This document shows positions 16,404 to 25,687 of a stretch of 34,415 nucleotides of DNA, piece after piece. A program made the translations under genes and the position numbers. The notes below the pieces were generated by a model, which was given only the letters and a program-made list of their open reading frames with translations, was not told the DNA's origin and searched no databases. The stretch covers positions 1 to 34,415 of the forward strand of contig JACPMG010000025.1 in the NCBI GenBank assembly GCA_016186095.1. The letters run 5' to 3'. Positions within the stretch are counted from its first letter, which is position 1. Every line of letters starts with the position of its first letter. The DNA comes from Candidatus Sungiibacteriota bacterium (GTDB taxonomy: Bacteria; Patescibacteriota; Minisyncoccia; Sungbacterales; HO2-52-23).

Positions 16404-16706
16404 TTACCCTGGCTTAACTCGTTTATTTATGAGGCTGTGGTTCTCCCATCCTGCACAGTATCTACTACAAAGTTTGTGTTCTATAAAAACCATTACGACC
16501 AGAGCGGCAACGCAGCCCATACCGACAACGCTCAAATACTTAGCTATACTTATTAAGTTTGCCGGGTCAAATATCAGTAATGCAATGGCATTGTCTGAGA
16601 ATAAGTAAAGACACGCTGCCAGGATCAGAAAATTTCCCCCCAAAGTAAATGATGCAAACTTCATCCTCTCTAACCATTTTGGATGGATACGTTTATTGAT
16701 CTTCAT
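16404..16706 (-). CDS. Small hypothetical membrane protein
   Basis: Two hydrophobic segments (FLILAACLYLFSDNAIALLIF; YLSVVGMGCVAALVVMVFI). Confidence 0.5.
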   Translation of the reverse strand: MKINKRIHPKWLERMKFASFTLGGNFLILAACLYLFSDNAIALLIFDPANLISIAKYLSVVGMGCVAALVVMVFIEHKLCSRYCAGWENHSLINKRVKPG

Positions 16707-16870
16707 TCTCCCCCTCCATCAAAGAACTCTCGGACGTAGATTAGCACTTATAAAGACCTTCAGCAAGCCAGCAATAAATAGCGGGGATAAATCGTAAATA
16801 AATTTAGTGCAAGGTAAATGCCGCGGTTGCTTTGTGCCGCAGGACTGCCCGCATACGACTTTATTTTGGT

Positions 16871-16928
16871 CCATCCAGTCATACGACCGGGCGCCCAGTC
16901 GTGCGACTGGACGAGTCCTGGCGGGCGG
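16871..16928. repeat. Hairpin-pair repeat, copy B
   Basis: ccatccagtcatacgaccgggcgcccagtcgtgcgactggacgagtcctggcgggcgga; see copy A. Confidence 0.8.
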
Positions 16929-16974
16929 ATCAGGAAAAATAAATAGCGCCATCGGCGCCATAAAATTCTTTGAT

Positions 16975-17640
16975 CTACACCGGAAAAAGTTCGGCTCTGT
17001 ATATCTCCGGGGTGACCACCTTATCTATAAGTCCATAATCTATCGCTTGTTCCGGGAACATCCAAAGCTCCCTTTCCTCGTCCCATTCCTCGATAATCTG
17101 CTGAGGCGTAAGATCAACCTTCTTGCAATGCTTGATGATAATCCGGGCAAGTCTTTCGTCACAGGCATCAAGCCACTTCTCGCGCTTTTTTCTTTCCTTG
17201 CCTCTGCCTTCGGATCCGCCCCAACCGAGATGCAACATCATGGTGCAATTAGGAAACGCGTAGCGATGCCCTTCTCTGCCGGCAGCAAGAATGACCGCGG
17301 CCATGCTGGCACACATGGACCTTCCTATGGTAAACACCGGGGCTCGCACGCACTGCATAACGTCATAAAGCATCAGGCCAAGACTAGCTTCTCCGCCGGG
17401 ACTATCGATCATTAATCTGATCGGATCATTAGAATTTTCAGCATCAAGCGCAAGCATCAAATCAACTACTGTTTCGGCGCTCATGTGTGGAACGCTCATG
17501 CCCCCAATAATGATCGGCACGCCATGTCCAACTGGTCCGGAGAGAAAAAGTGTTCGCTTCTTCTCTGCAAGGTAAATCCATGGATCAACACGTTTCCTAT
17601 TATCAATGGCCCCTGGAAATAAATCCAAGCCTATAGCCAT
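16975..17640 (-). CDS. clpP: ClpP-family serine protease
   Basis: IDSPGGEASLGLMLYDVM, GRSMCASMAAVILAAG (active Ser), CTMMLHLGWGG (His), FPEQAIDYGLIDKVV. Confidence 0.85.
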   Translation of the reverse strand: MAIGLDLFPGAIDNRKRVDPWIYLAEKKRTLFLSGPVGHGVPIIIGGMSVPHMSAETVVDLMLALDAENSNDPIRLMIDSPGGEASLGLMLYDVMQCVRAPVFTIGRSMCASMAAVILAAGREGHRYAFPNCTMMLHLGWGGSEGRGKERKKREKWLDACDERLARIIIKHCKKVDLTPQQIIEEWDEERELWMFPEQAIDYGLIDKVVTPEIYRAELFPV

Positions 17641-17767
17641 CGTATATCCTCCCGTAAAGAACGCCCTAAATATATCTCTAGCAAATCGCCAGCGTTTTGT
17701 AAACGCCCCGACCCCCTACTGCTGGGGGCGCGTTGCAAAAGAAAAGAAAATGTGATAGGATAACAAA

Positions 17768-18037
17768 ATGGCCCTAGCCGCCAAAGAAAAGGCAAAAATC
17801 ATAGAAAAGTTCCGCAGCCACGACAAAGATACCGGATCATCCGAGGTGCAGATCGCGGTTCTATCGGAAGAAATCGTGCACCTTACGGGACACCTTAAAA
17901 AACACGCCAAGGATTTCCACTCCCGCCGCGGGCTTTTGGGTATGGTAGCGCGGAGGAAAAAACTTCTGGATTACCTCAAGGAAAAAAACGCCAGGAAATA
18001 TAATAGCGTGATAAAGAAATTAGGGTTAAAAAGATAG
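17768..18037 (+). CDS. rpsO: 30S ribosomal protein S15
   Basis: SHDKDTGSSEVQIAVLSEEIVHLTGHLKKHAKDFHSRRGLLGMVARRKKLLDYLK. Confidence 0.97.
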   Translation: MALAAKEKAKIIEKFRSHDKDTGSSEVQIAVLSEEIVHLTGHLKKHAKDFHSRRGLLGMVARRKKLLDYLKEKNARKYNSVIKKLGLKR

Positions 18038-18040
18038 CCC

Positions 18041-18126
18041 CGATACCAATATACGAATTAAATACCAATAATACTAATCCTGCGTACGTATTCGTATAAT
18101 TGGTATGCAATAGTATATTGGTATCG
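18041..18126. repeat. Intergenic inverted-repeat element
   Basis: Perfect 14-nt arms CGATACCAATATAC / GTATATTGGTATCG. Confidence 0.8.
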
Positions 18127-18142
18127 CGGAAGACGAACTTTA

Positions 18143-18655
18143 GTGAGTGTGATCAAACACAAAGCCCAGAGAGTCGCCGTACTGATTGATGTGCAGAATA
18201 TGTATCATTCGGCCAAGAATCTCTACGGCTCAAGGGTAAATTTTAAAGAGATGCTCAAAGCCGCTGTGGCCGGACGGGAGCTGGTACGCGCCATCGCCTA
18301 TGTAATACGAACCGAATCTGGCGAGGAGAAGCCCTTTCTGGAAGCACTCACCAAAATCGGGATTGAAACCAAAATAAAAGACCTGCAGATCTTTCCGGGA
18401 GGAATGAAAAAGGCGGATTGGGATGTGGGCATGGCTATTGACGCCGTGCGGCTAGCCGGCACTTTTGTAAACACCATTGTTCTGGTCAGTGGAGACGGAG
18501 ATTTTATACCTCTGGCCGAATATTTGAAGGGGAAGGGGATACAGGTGGAATGCATGGCTTTTGCCCGCTCAACTTCCCAAAAGCTGCAGGAGGCGGTTGA
18601 TGATTTCATAGACATAGGTGCGGATCAAAAACGATACCTTATGAAAATAAGGTGA
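18143..18655 (+). CDS. NYN/LabA-like PIN-fold putative RNase
   Basis: GTG start; VAVLIDVQNMYHSAKN, DWDVGMAIDAVRLA, TIVLVSGDGDFIPLAEYLKGKGIQVE. Confidence 0.85.
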   Translation: MSVIKHKAQRVAVLIDVQNMYHSAKNLYGSRVNFKEMLKAAVAGRELVRAIAYVIRTESGEEKPFLEALTKIGIETKIKDLQIFPGGMKKADWDVGMAIDAVRLAGTFVNTIVLVSGDGDFIPLAEYLKGKGIQVECMAFARSTSQKLQEAVDDFIDIGADQKRYLMKIR

Positions 18656-18940
18656 CTCGCTCATGCGGTTCCCTCGCCCCGCTCTTGTCCGCTCAAAAAG
18701 GAAACCTCTCCTTCATTTCGCGGGCCAAGGGCGGGACTCGACCGCATGTCGCTCGCTGAAAGCATTTATTTAATGTAACATCTAAAGATGTTGTAAAATT
18801 AATTAACAAGGCGCAAAGAGAAGTGCGCGGCGGAAAACAAAAAAATAATCGGATCATTCGTTTCTCATCGGGAGACGCTCGCGGTAAGAGATGAATGATC
18901 ACCAAAGTTTTTCCCGCAACGATCTTGGCGCCAAGAGTCA

Positions 18941-21124
18941 GTGAATACTAAAACGTATTCGCATACACTCGCGGGGAAAACATTTACAGTTGAGCTAAAT
19001 AACTGGGCTGAGCAGGCCAACGGTTCGGTTTTGGTGCGCTTGGGAGACACGATGGTGCTTGCCACAGCGGTCATGTCTCAGATGTCCCGCGAAGGCGGAG
19101 ACTTCTTCCCGCTTACGGTTGACTACGAAGAGCGCTTCTACGCAGCCGGGAAAATTCTCGGGTCACGCTTTATCAAGCGCGAAACCAGACCATCGGAGGA
19201 GGCCATATTGGTTGACCGCCTGATAGACCGCACTATCCGTCCTCGTTTTGATATGCGCATGAGGCAGGAAGTGCAGGTGGTGGTAACCACACTTTCCATT
19301 GATGATCAGAATGATCCGGATATTCCGGCGCTTCTGGCCGCGTCACTAGCGCTTTCCCTTTCCGACATTCCATGGCAAGGCCCGGTGGCGGGAGCGAGGG
19401 TTGGAAGAATTGACGAAAAATTCGTGGTCAATCCCCTTTATGAGGAACGAAAATTATCTAATCTTGATCTTGTAGTTGCCGGCACCAAAGATCGTATCAA
19501 CATGCTTGAGGCCGGAGCAGGAGAAATTACGGAGAGCGATTTTGCGGACGCGGTCTCCTGGGGATACGAATACGTAAAAGAGCTTGTGGCGTTTCAAGAA
19601 AAAATCCTGCAGGAAAATCCGCGGGAAAAAGCCCAGGTCAGGCTTTTGCCTCTGCCGGAAGAATTGAAAAATTTGATAAAAGAAGAGTTCTCGTCCCGCA
19701 TTGAGGCCGCGCTCTACAAGCAAGGGTCGCGCTCGGAACGTTACGGCGAAAAAGATTCCGTAAAAGAGGCGTGGCTTAAACGAGCACAGGAGCTTCATCC
19801 GGATACTTTTCAAAAAAACTCCGCTGAATATCTCTTCGACGAGGAGTCAAGCGAGATAATCCACCGGAGAATCCTGGAAAAAGGCGAGCGCCCGGATGGA
19901 AGAGGACCGGACGAATTGCGAAAACTTCAGGCCCAAGTAGGGGCACTGCCGCGCGTGCACGGATCGGGATTCTTCGCGCGAGGCGAGACGCACGCTTTGG
20001 CCACTATTACTCTGGGCGCGCCCGGAGATCAGCAAATTGTGGAGGGAATGGAGGTGCGGACCAAAAAAAGCTTTCTGCTGCATTATAACTTTCCCCCTTA
20101 TTCCACCGGGGAGACCAAACCCATGCGCGGTCCGGGAAGACGCGAGATAGGACACGGAGCACTCGCGGCCAAGGCTTTGACGCCGCTTCTCCCAAATAAA
20201 GACGAGTTCCCCTACACCATGCGCGTGGTATCGGAAATTCTCTCCTCCAACGGTTCAACATCTCAAGCATCCATATGCGCCGCCTCTCTAGCTCTTATGG
20301 ATGCCGGCGTTCCTATTAAAAAAGCCGTGGCCGGCGCCGCCATGGGGCTAATGTTAAACGAAAAAGGCGACTACAAAATACTAACCGACATTCAAGGTCC
20401 GGAAGACCATCACGGAGATATGGATTTCAAAGTATCAGGCACCCGAGACGGGATCACGGCCGTGCAGGTGGATGTAAAAATTGAGGGATTGACGCCGGAT
20501 ATGGTACGCGAAACTCTGGATCGCGCCAAGACCTCGCGTATGCAGATACTAGATCGCATGGAGACCGTTCTGTCCGCTCCACGCCCGGAATTAAGCCCCT
20601 GGGCGCCGCGCGTGAATATCTTGAAAATAAATCCAGAGAAAATCGGCGCGCTTATAGGCCCAGGCGGCAAAGTAATCAACGACATAATCGAGCAAACCGG
20701 AGCGCAGATTGACATTGAGGATGACGGCACGGTGTTCATCACCTCAGAGAACGAAGACGGGATGAAAAAGGCCATGTCTCTGATAAAACAGGTCACGCGT
20801 GAGTTAAAACCAGGAGAGCTCTTGGAAGGGAAAGTAACGCGCATCTTGGACTTTGGGGCGTTTGTGGAGGTGGGACCGAGGCAAGAAGGACTCATACATA
20901 TATCTGAACTTGCTCCGTGGCACGTGGAAAGGGTTACTGATATAGTTAATATAGGAGATGTCGTCCCGGTGAGAGTAAGAAATATCGATGAGCAGGGGAG
21001 AATAAATCTCTCGCTAAAAGATGTGCCCGGACGTTACAGCGAGGAGGAGGTAGCGCGCGGAGCCGAGGAGAGAACGCGAATGCCACAGCGCCATCTTGGA
21101 GGAAGAAGGCCCGGGCGGCGTTAA
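18941..21124 (+). CDS. pnp: Polyribonucleotide nucleotidyltransferase
   Basis: GTG start; two RNase PH domains, KH ([34 protein letters not shown]) and S1 ([16 protein letters not shown]). Confidence 0.96.
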   Translation: MNTKTYSHTLAGKTFTVELNNWAEQANGSVLVRLGDTMVLATAVMSQMSREGGDFFPLTVDYEERFYAAGKILGSRFIKRETRPSEEAILVDRLIDRTIRPRFDMRMRQEVQVVVTTLSIDDQNDPDIPALLAASLALSLSDIPWQGPVAGARVGRIDEKFVVNPLYEERKLSNLDLVVAGTKDRINMLEAGAGEITESDFADAVSWGYEYVKELVAFQEKILQENPREKAQVRLLPLPEELKNLIKEEFSSRIEAALYKQGSRSERYGEKDSVKEAWLKRAQELHPDTFQKNSAEYLFDEESSEIIHRRILEKGERPDGRGPDELRKLQAQVGALPRVHGSGFFARGETHALATITLGAPGDQQIVEGMEVRTKKSFLLHYNFPPYSTGETKPMRGPGRREIGHGALAAKALTPLLPNKDEFPYTMRVVSEILSSNGSTSQASICAASLALMDAGVPIKKAVAGAAMGLMLNEKGDYKILTDIQGPEDHHGDMDFKVSGTRDGITAVQVDVKIEGLTPDMVRETLDRAKTSRMQILDRMETVLSAPRPELSPWAPRVNILKINPEKIGALIGPGGKVINDIIEQTGAQIDIEDDGTVFITSENEDGMKKAMSLIKQVTRELKPGELLEGKVTRILDFGAFVEVGPRQEGLIHISELAPWHVERVTDIVNIGDVVPVRVRNIDEQGRINLSLKDVPGRYSEEEVARGAEERTRMPQRHLGGRRPGRR

Positions 21125-21154
21125 ATCCGAAGCACGAAATCCAATGACAAGATC

Positions 21155-21226
21155 GCTACGAAATACGAAATAGTACGAATATACGAAACCGTTTTCGTAC
21201 TTTCGTAGGTTTTCGTATTTCGTAGC
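21155..21226. repeat. Intergenic inverted-repeat element of the TACGAAA class
   Basis: Perfect 16-nt arms GCTACGAAATACGAAA / TTTCGTATTTCGTAGC; next ATG at 21231. Confidence 0.85.
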
Positions 21227-21230
21227 CAAA

Positions 21231-22121
21231 ATGGTGCCTGATCAGCTTCAAAACTCCATACCCTCACCAGTACCCGAATTACCAACCGCATCCGCTTCTG
21301 CCCACAAGCCCGCTATTCGGACCATGAAATCCGATATCGAGGAGATGTTCAAGTCCTCCAGGCCTTCGTTTATAAAAATCGTAAGCCGGGAGACTGAACG
21401 CGGGCCAATACGCCAAGAAAAAATTGATTTTAGAAAATATTATTACGCGGCGGCCGGCCTTATAGCCATAGTCCTCGCCGGCATAACAGGCTACTGGCTT
21501 CTCTCGCAGGAAGAGGTGCTGGAAACGCCGGCAAAACTCATCCCGCCCGCGCCGTTTTTTGCCACGGAGACCTCGCGTACCATCAGCATAAAAATGCAGG
21601 ATCGCGCGCAGTTCATCCGGCTGATGGAAGACTCCCTGCAGGAGTTCGAACGGGAGGGGACCATGAAGCGTATACTAATCAAGGTCCAGGATGGACCGCA
21701 GGAACGCTTTGCCACTCTCGCTGACTTCCTAACTTTATGGAGGATAACTCCGCCGCCAAACCTGCTTCTGCAAACCGAGCCGCCGTTTATGGTATTCATC
21801 TACTACGGCCGGAGCGGCTCAAGAATTGGTCTTGCGACAAGGGCACGCGACCTAGATAGGGTGCTGGGCGAAATGCTTCTTTGGGAGCCCTCGCTGCTGC
21901 GTGATTTCCAACAGCTTTTTTTCGGCGAACGCCCGGAGACTATTCTCTCGCTTTTCGAAGACCGAACGTACCGCAATATAGACTGGAGGTATCTAAAACT
22001 TTCGCCGGATAAAGATTTTGGACTGGGCCATACCCTTTTTCCTGCCCGCAGTCTGTTAGTGATAGCCACGGGCAAAGATGCGCTGGAAACGGCGATTAAC
22101 AGATTGTTTGAGGCAAAATAA
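21231..22121 (+). CDS. Hypothetical single-pass membrane protein
   Basis: TM segment YYYAAAGLIAIVLAGITGYWLL; 296 aa. Confidence 0.65.
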   Translation: MVPDQLQNSIPSPVPELPTASASAHKPAIRTMKSDIEEMFKSSRPSFIKIVSRETERGPIRQEKIDFRKYYYAAAGLIAIVLAGITGYWLLSQEEVLETPAKLIPPAPFFATETSRTISIKMQDRAQFIRLMEDSLQEFEREGTMKRILIKVQDGPQERFATLADFLTLWRITPPPNLLLQTEPPFMVFIYYGRSGSRIGLATRARDLDRVLGEMLLWEPSLLRDFQQLFFGERPETILSLFEDRTYRNIDWRYLKLSPDKDFGLGHTLFPARSLLVIATGKDALETAINRLFEAK

Positions 22122-22346
22122 TAGCTCACCGACGCGGCTACCTCGCCCATATGTCTTCTCGACACGCTCGTTTTGTCCAGCGACAAAACTTCGCTAATAG
22201 TCGGGTGCGGTTATCCCGCTTATAGCGGGAACCATGCTAACCGCATCCTCCATTGTCTCGAAAACATATTGGCTCGACCGCATCTAGGCTCGCGATAACG
22301 CTTTCGTATGGTAACGCCTTTGGCGCGCCAAAAAATTAAAATACTT

Positions 22347-22375
22347 TTGACATTTATAGCGCTTATCGCTACATT
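22347..22375 (+). promoter_or_regulatory. Putative sigma70 promoter of the dksA-like gene
   Basis: TTGACA, 17-nt spacer, TACATT; ATG at 22384. Confidence 0.55.
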
Positions 22376-22383
22376 TAACCCTA

Positions 22384-22755
22384 ATGGAACAGGCCTTTCT
22401 CGAAGAACTCAGGCATGCCCTGGAACAGGAACGCGACAAGCTCGCGGCTGAATTAAAATCTTTTGCCAGGCCGGACCCGAAAATGGCCGGGGATTGGGAT
22501 TCGCAGATGCCGCAATTTGAACCGGCAGAACACGGGTCGCATTCTTCGCTTGAGGAAGAGGCGGATGAAGTAGAAGAATACGAGACCAGACTGGCCACCG
22601 AACACAGCCTAGAGAGCAGACTTCTGCAAGTTAACCAGGCTCTTACGCGAATGAATGCGGGCACGTACGGAAAATGCGCGAAATGCGGGAAGGAAATATC
22701 TCCGGAGCGACTTCGGGCAAATCCGGCCGCGGAGTTTGATATGGAGCACAGTTAA
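22384..22755 (+). CDS. DksA/TraR-like protein with half a zinc finger
   Basis: Coiled-coil N-terminus; NAGTYGKCAKCGKEISPERLRANPAAEFDMEHS. Confidence 0.75.
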   Translation: MEQAFLEELRHALEQERDKLAAELKSFARPDPKMAGDWDSQMPQFEPAEHGSHSSLEEEADEVEEYETRLATEHSLESRLLQVNQALTRMNAGTYGKCAKCGKEISPERLRANPAAEFDMEHS

Positions 22756-22760
22756 TAAAT

Positions 22761-22843
22761 TTCTAATTCCTAATGTCTAATTTCTAATGAATTGTGGTAT
22801 TGAAATACTTTATCCATTAGATATTAGAAATTAGTCATTGGGC
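22761..22843. repeat. Inverted heptad-repeat element
   Basis: TTCTAAT TCCTAAT GTCTAAT TTCTAAT ... ATTAGAT ATTAGAA ATTAGTC ATTGGGC. Confidence 0.8.
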
Positions 22844-22852
22844 ATTTCGTTT

Positions 22853-24373
22853 ATGTCCGTAACTATTTATTCCGCCCAAGTCGTGGGACTTGATGCGCAG
22901 CCGATTTCCGTAGAAGTTGATATTGCCCCCGGACTTCATATTTTCTCAATTGTAGGACTTGCCGATAAAGAGGTGCAGGAATCGCGGGAAAGAATCGGGG
23001 CCGCCATCAAAAACTTGGGCGCGCTCGCTCCGCACAAAAAAAGTCAGCGCGTAATCGTAAATCTTGCGCCGGCCGACATTAAAAAAGAGGGGCCGGCTTT
23101 TGATTTGCCTATCGCCTTAGGATATCTTCTGGCCTCCGGACAAATTTCCTTTGATTCTCGCCGCACTCTCTTCCTCGGGGAGCTCGGCCTTGACGGCAAT
23201 TTAAGAAAAACCGCCGGCGCGCTACCCATAGCTTTAGCGGCCCGGCTCGCCGGATTCGAGCGGCTTGTCCTGCCCGAAGGCAACGGGGCGGAGACGGCTA
23301 TGCTGGACGGCCTGAAGATCATTGAGGTTAAGAGTCTGGCGGATGTAGTGGAATACCTTTCTGGAAGAAAAGATATTCAGCCGCTGGCCAGAGTGGCCGT
23401 TGAAAATCTGGCGCAGGACTATCCCGTAGACTTCAAAGACATCCGAGGACAGGAGAAAGCCAAGCGGGCTATGGAGATCGCGGCCGCGGGCGGACATAAT
23501 TGCCTGATGTCCGGACCTCCGGGCGCGGGAAAAACTATCTTGGCTTCTGCCCTGCCCTCTATCCTCCCGCCGCTTTCTTTTGAAGAGGCGCTGGAAGTTA
23601 CCAAAATTTATAGCGTAGCCGGGGCGCTTGATCACGGCCAGCCATTTATTCAACACCGGCCTTTTCGCAATCCGCATCATACGTCTTCGCATACGGCCGT
23701 TATAGGCGGCGGATCATATCCGCGTCCTGGCGAGGCTACGCTGGCACACAGGGGGGTGCTTTTTCTGGACGAATTTCCCGAGTTTGACCGCCGGGTGATT
23801 GAATCTCTGCGCCAGCCGCTGGAGGCGCGCGCCATAACCGTAGCCCGAACTCACGGAGTACAAACCTTTCCTGCGCACTTCATGCTGATTGCGGCCATGA
23901 ACCCCTGCCCCTGCGGAAATTTTGGCAATCCGACCAAGGATTGCGTCTGCTCCGCGGGCGCGGTTTCCAAATACACCAAAAAAATATCCGGGCCGATGCT
24001 GGACCGAATAGACCTTCACACCGAATTGCCGGCAGTGGAGTACGAAAAACTGGTTGGAGGGGAAGCGGAGTCCTCGGCCCAAATACGCGAGCGGGTCATA
24101 CTTGCCCGCAACGCGCAAGAGAGGCGGTTTAGAAATCTTCCGGTCAGGGTAAATGCCGAGATGGGACTAAAAGAAATAAAAAAATTCATTCCGGTTGCCG
24201 ACTCGCTCCGCCAAGTATTAAAATCCGCGCATGAGCGTCACCATCTTTCCGCTCGCGCCTATCATCGGCTGCTCAAAGTATCGCGGACCATTGCCGATCT
24301 TGAAGGATCAGCGGATATCCGGCCGGATCACGTGGCCGAGGCCCTGCAATATCGGCCTAAAGTTGAAACATAA
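22853..24373 (+). CDS. comM: YifB/ComM-family Mg-chelatase-like AAA ATPase
   Basis: FSIVGLADKEVQESRERI, SGPPGAGKTILASALPSILPP, NPHHTSSHTAVIGGG, AAMNPCPCG. Confidence 0.93.
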   Translation: MSVTIYSAQVVGLDAQPISVEVDIAPGLHIFSIVGLADKEVQESRERIGAAIKNLGALAPHKKSQRVIVNLAPADIKKEGPAFDLPIALGYLLASGQISFDSRRTLFLGELGLDGNLRKTAGALPIALAARLAGFERLVLPEGNGAETAMLDGLKIIEVKSLADVVEYLSGRKDIQPLARVAVENLAQDYPVDFKDIRGQEKAKRAMEIAAAGGHNCLMSGPPGAGKTILASALPSILPPLSFEEALEVTKIYSVAGALDHGQPFIQHRPFRNPHHTSSHTAVIGGGSYPRPGEATLAHRGVLFLDEFPEFDRRVIESLRQPLEARAITVARTHGVQTFPAHFMLIAAMNPCPCGNFGNPTKDCVCSAGAVSKYTKKISGPMLDRIDLHTELPAVEYEKLVGGEAESSAQIRERVILARNAQERRFRNLPVRVNAEMGLKEIKKFIPVADSLRQVLKSAHERHHLSARAYHRLLKVSRTIADLEGSADIRPDHVAEALQYRPKVET

Positions 24374-24386
24374 AGACAAATATCGG

Positions 24387-25574
24387 TTACTCTCTTGTTT
24401 CAAAATGAACATGACAGCCGGTAGAGTTGCCCGTTGATCCCATAGTGGCAACCTGGCTGCCCTGGGCCACCTCCTGCCCGACGGTGGCCAGAATAGAACC
24501 AAGGTGGGCAAGGAGAACGGTCCCTCTTTGATGAGAAATAGCCACATACCATCCATAGCCGCCGTTCCAGCCGTAGGAACGGGCGATGATAACCTTGCCC
24601 GCGACCGGGGACAGAATAGGCGCGCCGCAGTAACTTGCCAGATCAATTCCACTTTTCTTGTATCCGTGCGGCCCTTGAGTTTGTCTTCCGTTAATAACAG
24701 GTTTCATATAGTATCCCGGAGGGGCGGCCGGAAGAGCCACCGTTCTTGACGATTGGCCGGAAAGCGTAGCGGGAGGCGCCGCCATCTCCCCGTCGGGAAT
24801 GATCAGCATCATGCCCGGCTTAATCAACTCATCTATGCCCAAGCCGTTAAAAATTCTTATTTCGTTCTCGTCTCCCTTGAATTTTTTGGCGATAGACGCA
24901 ATGGTGTCACCCCTTTTCACTTCCACCTGAACGCCAGGCACCGGAAGCACGATAATCTCGTCATCAACTTTAATTAAATTCGGATTGCGTATATTATTGG
25001 CCCAAAGCAGAGTATTAAGAGGAAGACCAAATTTCTCCGCAATGCCTCCGGGCGTGTCTCCCTCCCGCACCGTATAAATCAAAATTTGATTGTTGACGGA
25101 AACCGGCAAAGTACCGGCAGGATTTCTCGGCGCCACCAAAGCGCTGTCTCCGGTCACCGAAAGCGCCGAGACAACCTCATCCGGTCCGCCCACACCGATA
25201 GCCTGCGAGGACTTAACCTGACTACCCAAAAGCGGCATGGCAATGGCCGCGGCCGATGACTCTGATGATATCTCTTTATCTTGAGTAAGAAACTTCCAAA
25301 AATCCGAGAAAAAACCCGCGTGGGCCTCACTCGGAATTGCTAAAAATAAGACATTGGTTATAGAAAAAGCCGCAAAAAGAAGTTGCCCTTTTTTAAAAAA
25401 GGTCTTAGGTAAGACATATTTTGCAGATCCGCCCTTAGGCGACCCGCTGTTTGATTTAGTGCTGATAGATTTTATGGCTAACCTAAGCGATTTCTTCCAA
25501 AACGGCGGGCCAGAACCTACTTCCTTCCCCAAATAAAAACAGCGAATATCGCTACGCCCTAAGATTACCCCCAT
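24387..25574 (-). CDS. LysM-domain M23-family peptidase
   Basis: Two LysM repeats (YTVREGDTPGGIAEKFGL..., VEVKRGDTIASIAKKFKGDE...) and C-terminal M23-like domain with GCHVHFE. Confidence 0.85.
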   Translation of the reverse strand: MGVILGRSDIRCFYLGKEVGSGPPFWKKSLRLAIKSISTKSNSGSPKGGSAKYVLPKTFFKKGQLLFAAFSITNVLFLAIPSEAHAGFFSDFWKFLTQDKEISSESSAAAIAMPLLGSQVKSSQAIGVGGPDEVVSALSVTGDSALVAPRNPAGTLPVSVNNQILIYTVREGDTPGGIAEKFGLPLNTLLWANNIRNPNLIKVDDEIIVLPVPGVQVEVKRGDTIASIAKKFKGDENEIRIFNGLGIDELIKPGMMLIIPDGEMAAPPATLSGQSSRTVALPAAPPGYYMKPVINGRQTQGPHGYKKSGIDLASYCGAPILSPVAGKVIIARSYGWNGGYGWYVAISHQRGTVLLAHLGSILATVGQEVAQGSQVATMGSTGNSTGCHVHFETRE

Positions 25575-25611
25575 TAAAGCGCCGGGTCAAGCAGTGTTTT
25601 CCACACCCTAA

Positions 25612-25656
25612 ATCTTGCCAGTACGGCAAGATCGGGCGACATTACTTTGTAATGTC
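25612..25656. repeat. Two adjacent hairpins upstream of pcrA
   Basis: ATCTTGCC-agtac-GGCAAGAT and GACATTAC-ttt-GTAATGTC. Confidence 0.75.
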
Positions 25657-25687
25657 TAGCCCTAAGAAGCGGTAAAAACGGCATTTT

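Noticed and set aside
16719-16961. 80-aa minus-strand ORF
   Set aside because: Its recognisable part is again the repeat-encoded PARTRPVARLGARSYD; no family recognised.
16807-17415. 202-aa plus-strand ORF
   Set aside because: Antisense to clpP, whose catalytic motifs are clear.
24387-25574. Catalytically dead M23 peptidase
   Set aside because: The first metal-ligand motif looks altered (GPHGYKKSGIDLA), but a His is nearby and related lineages may use variant spacing; cannot judge without a structure.
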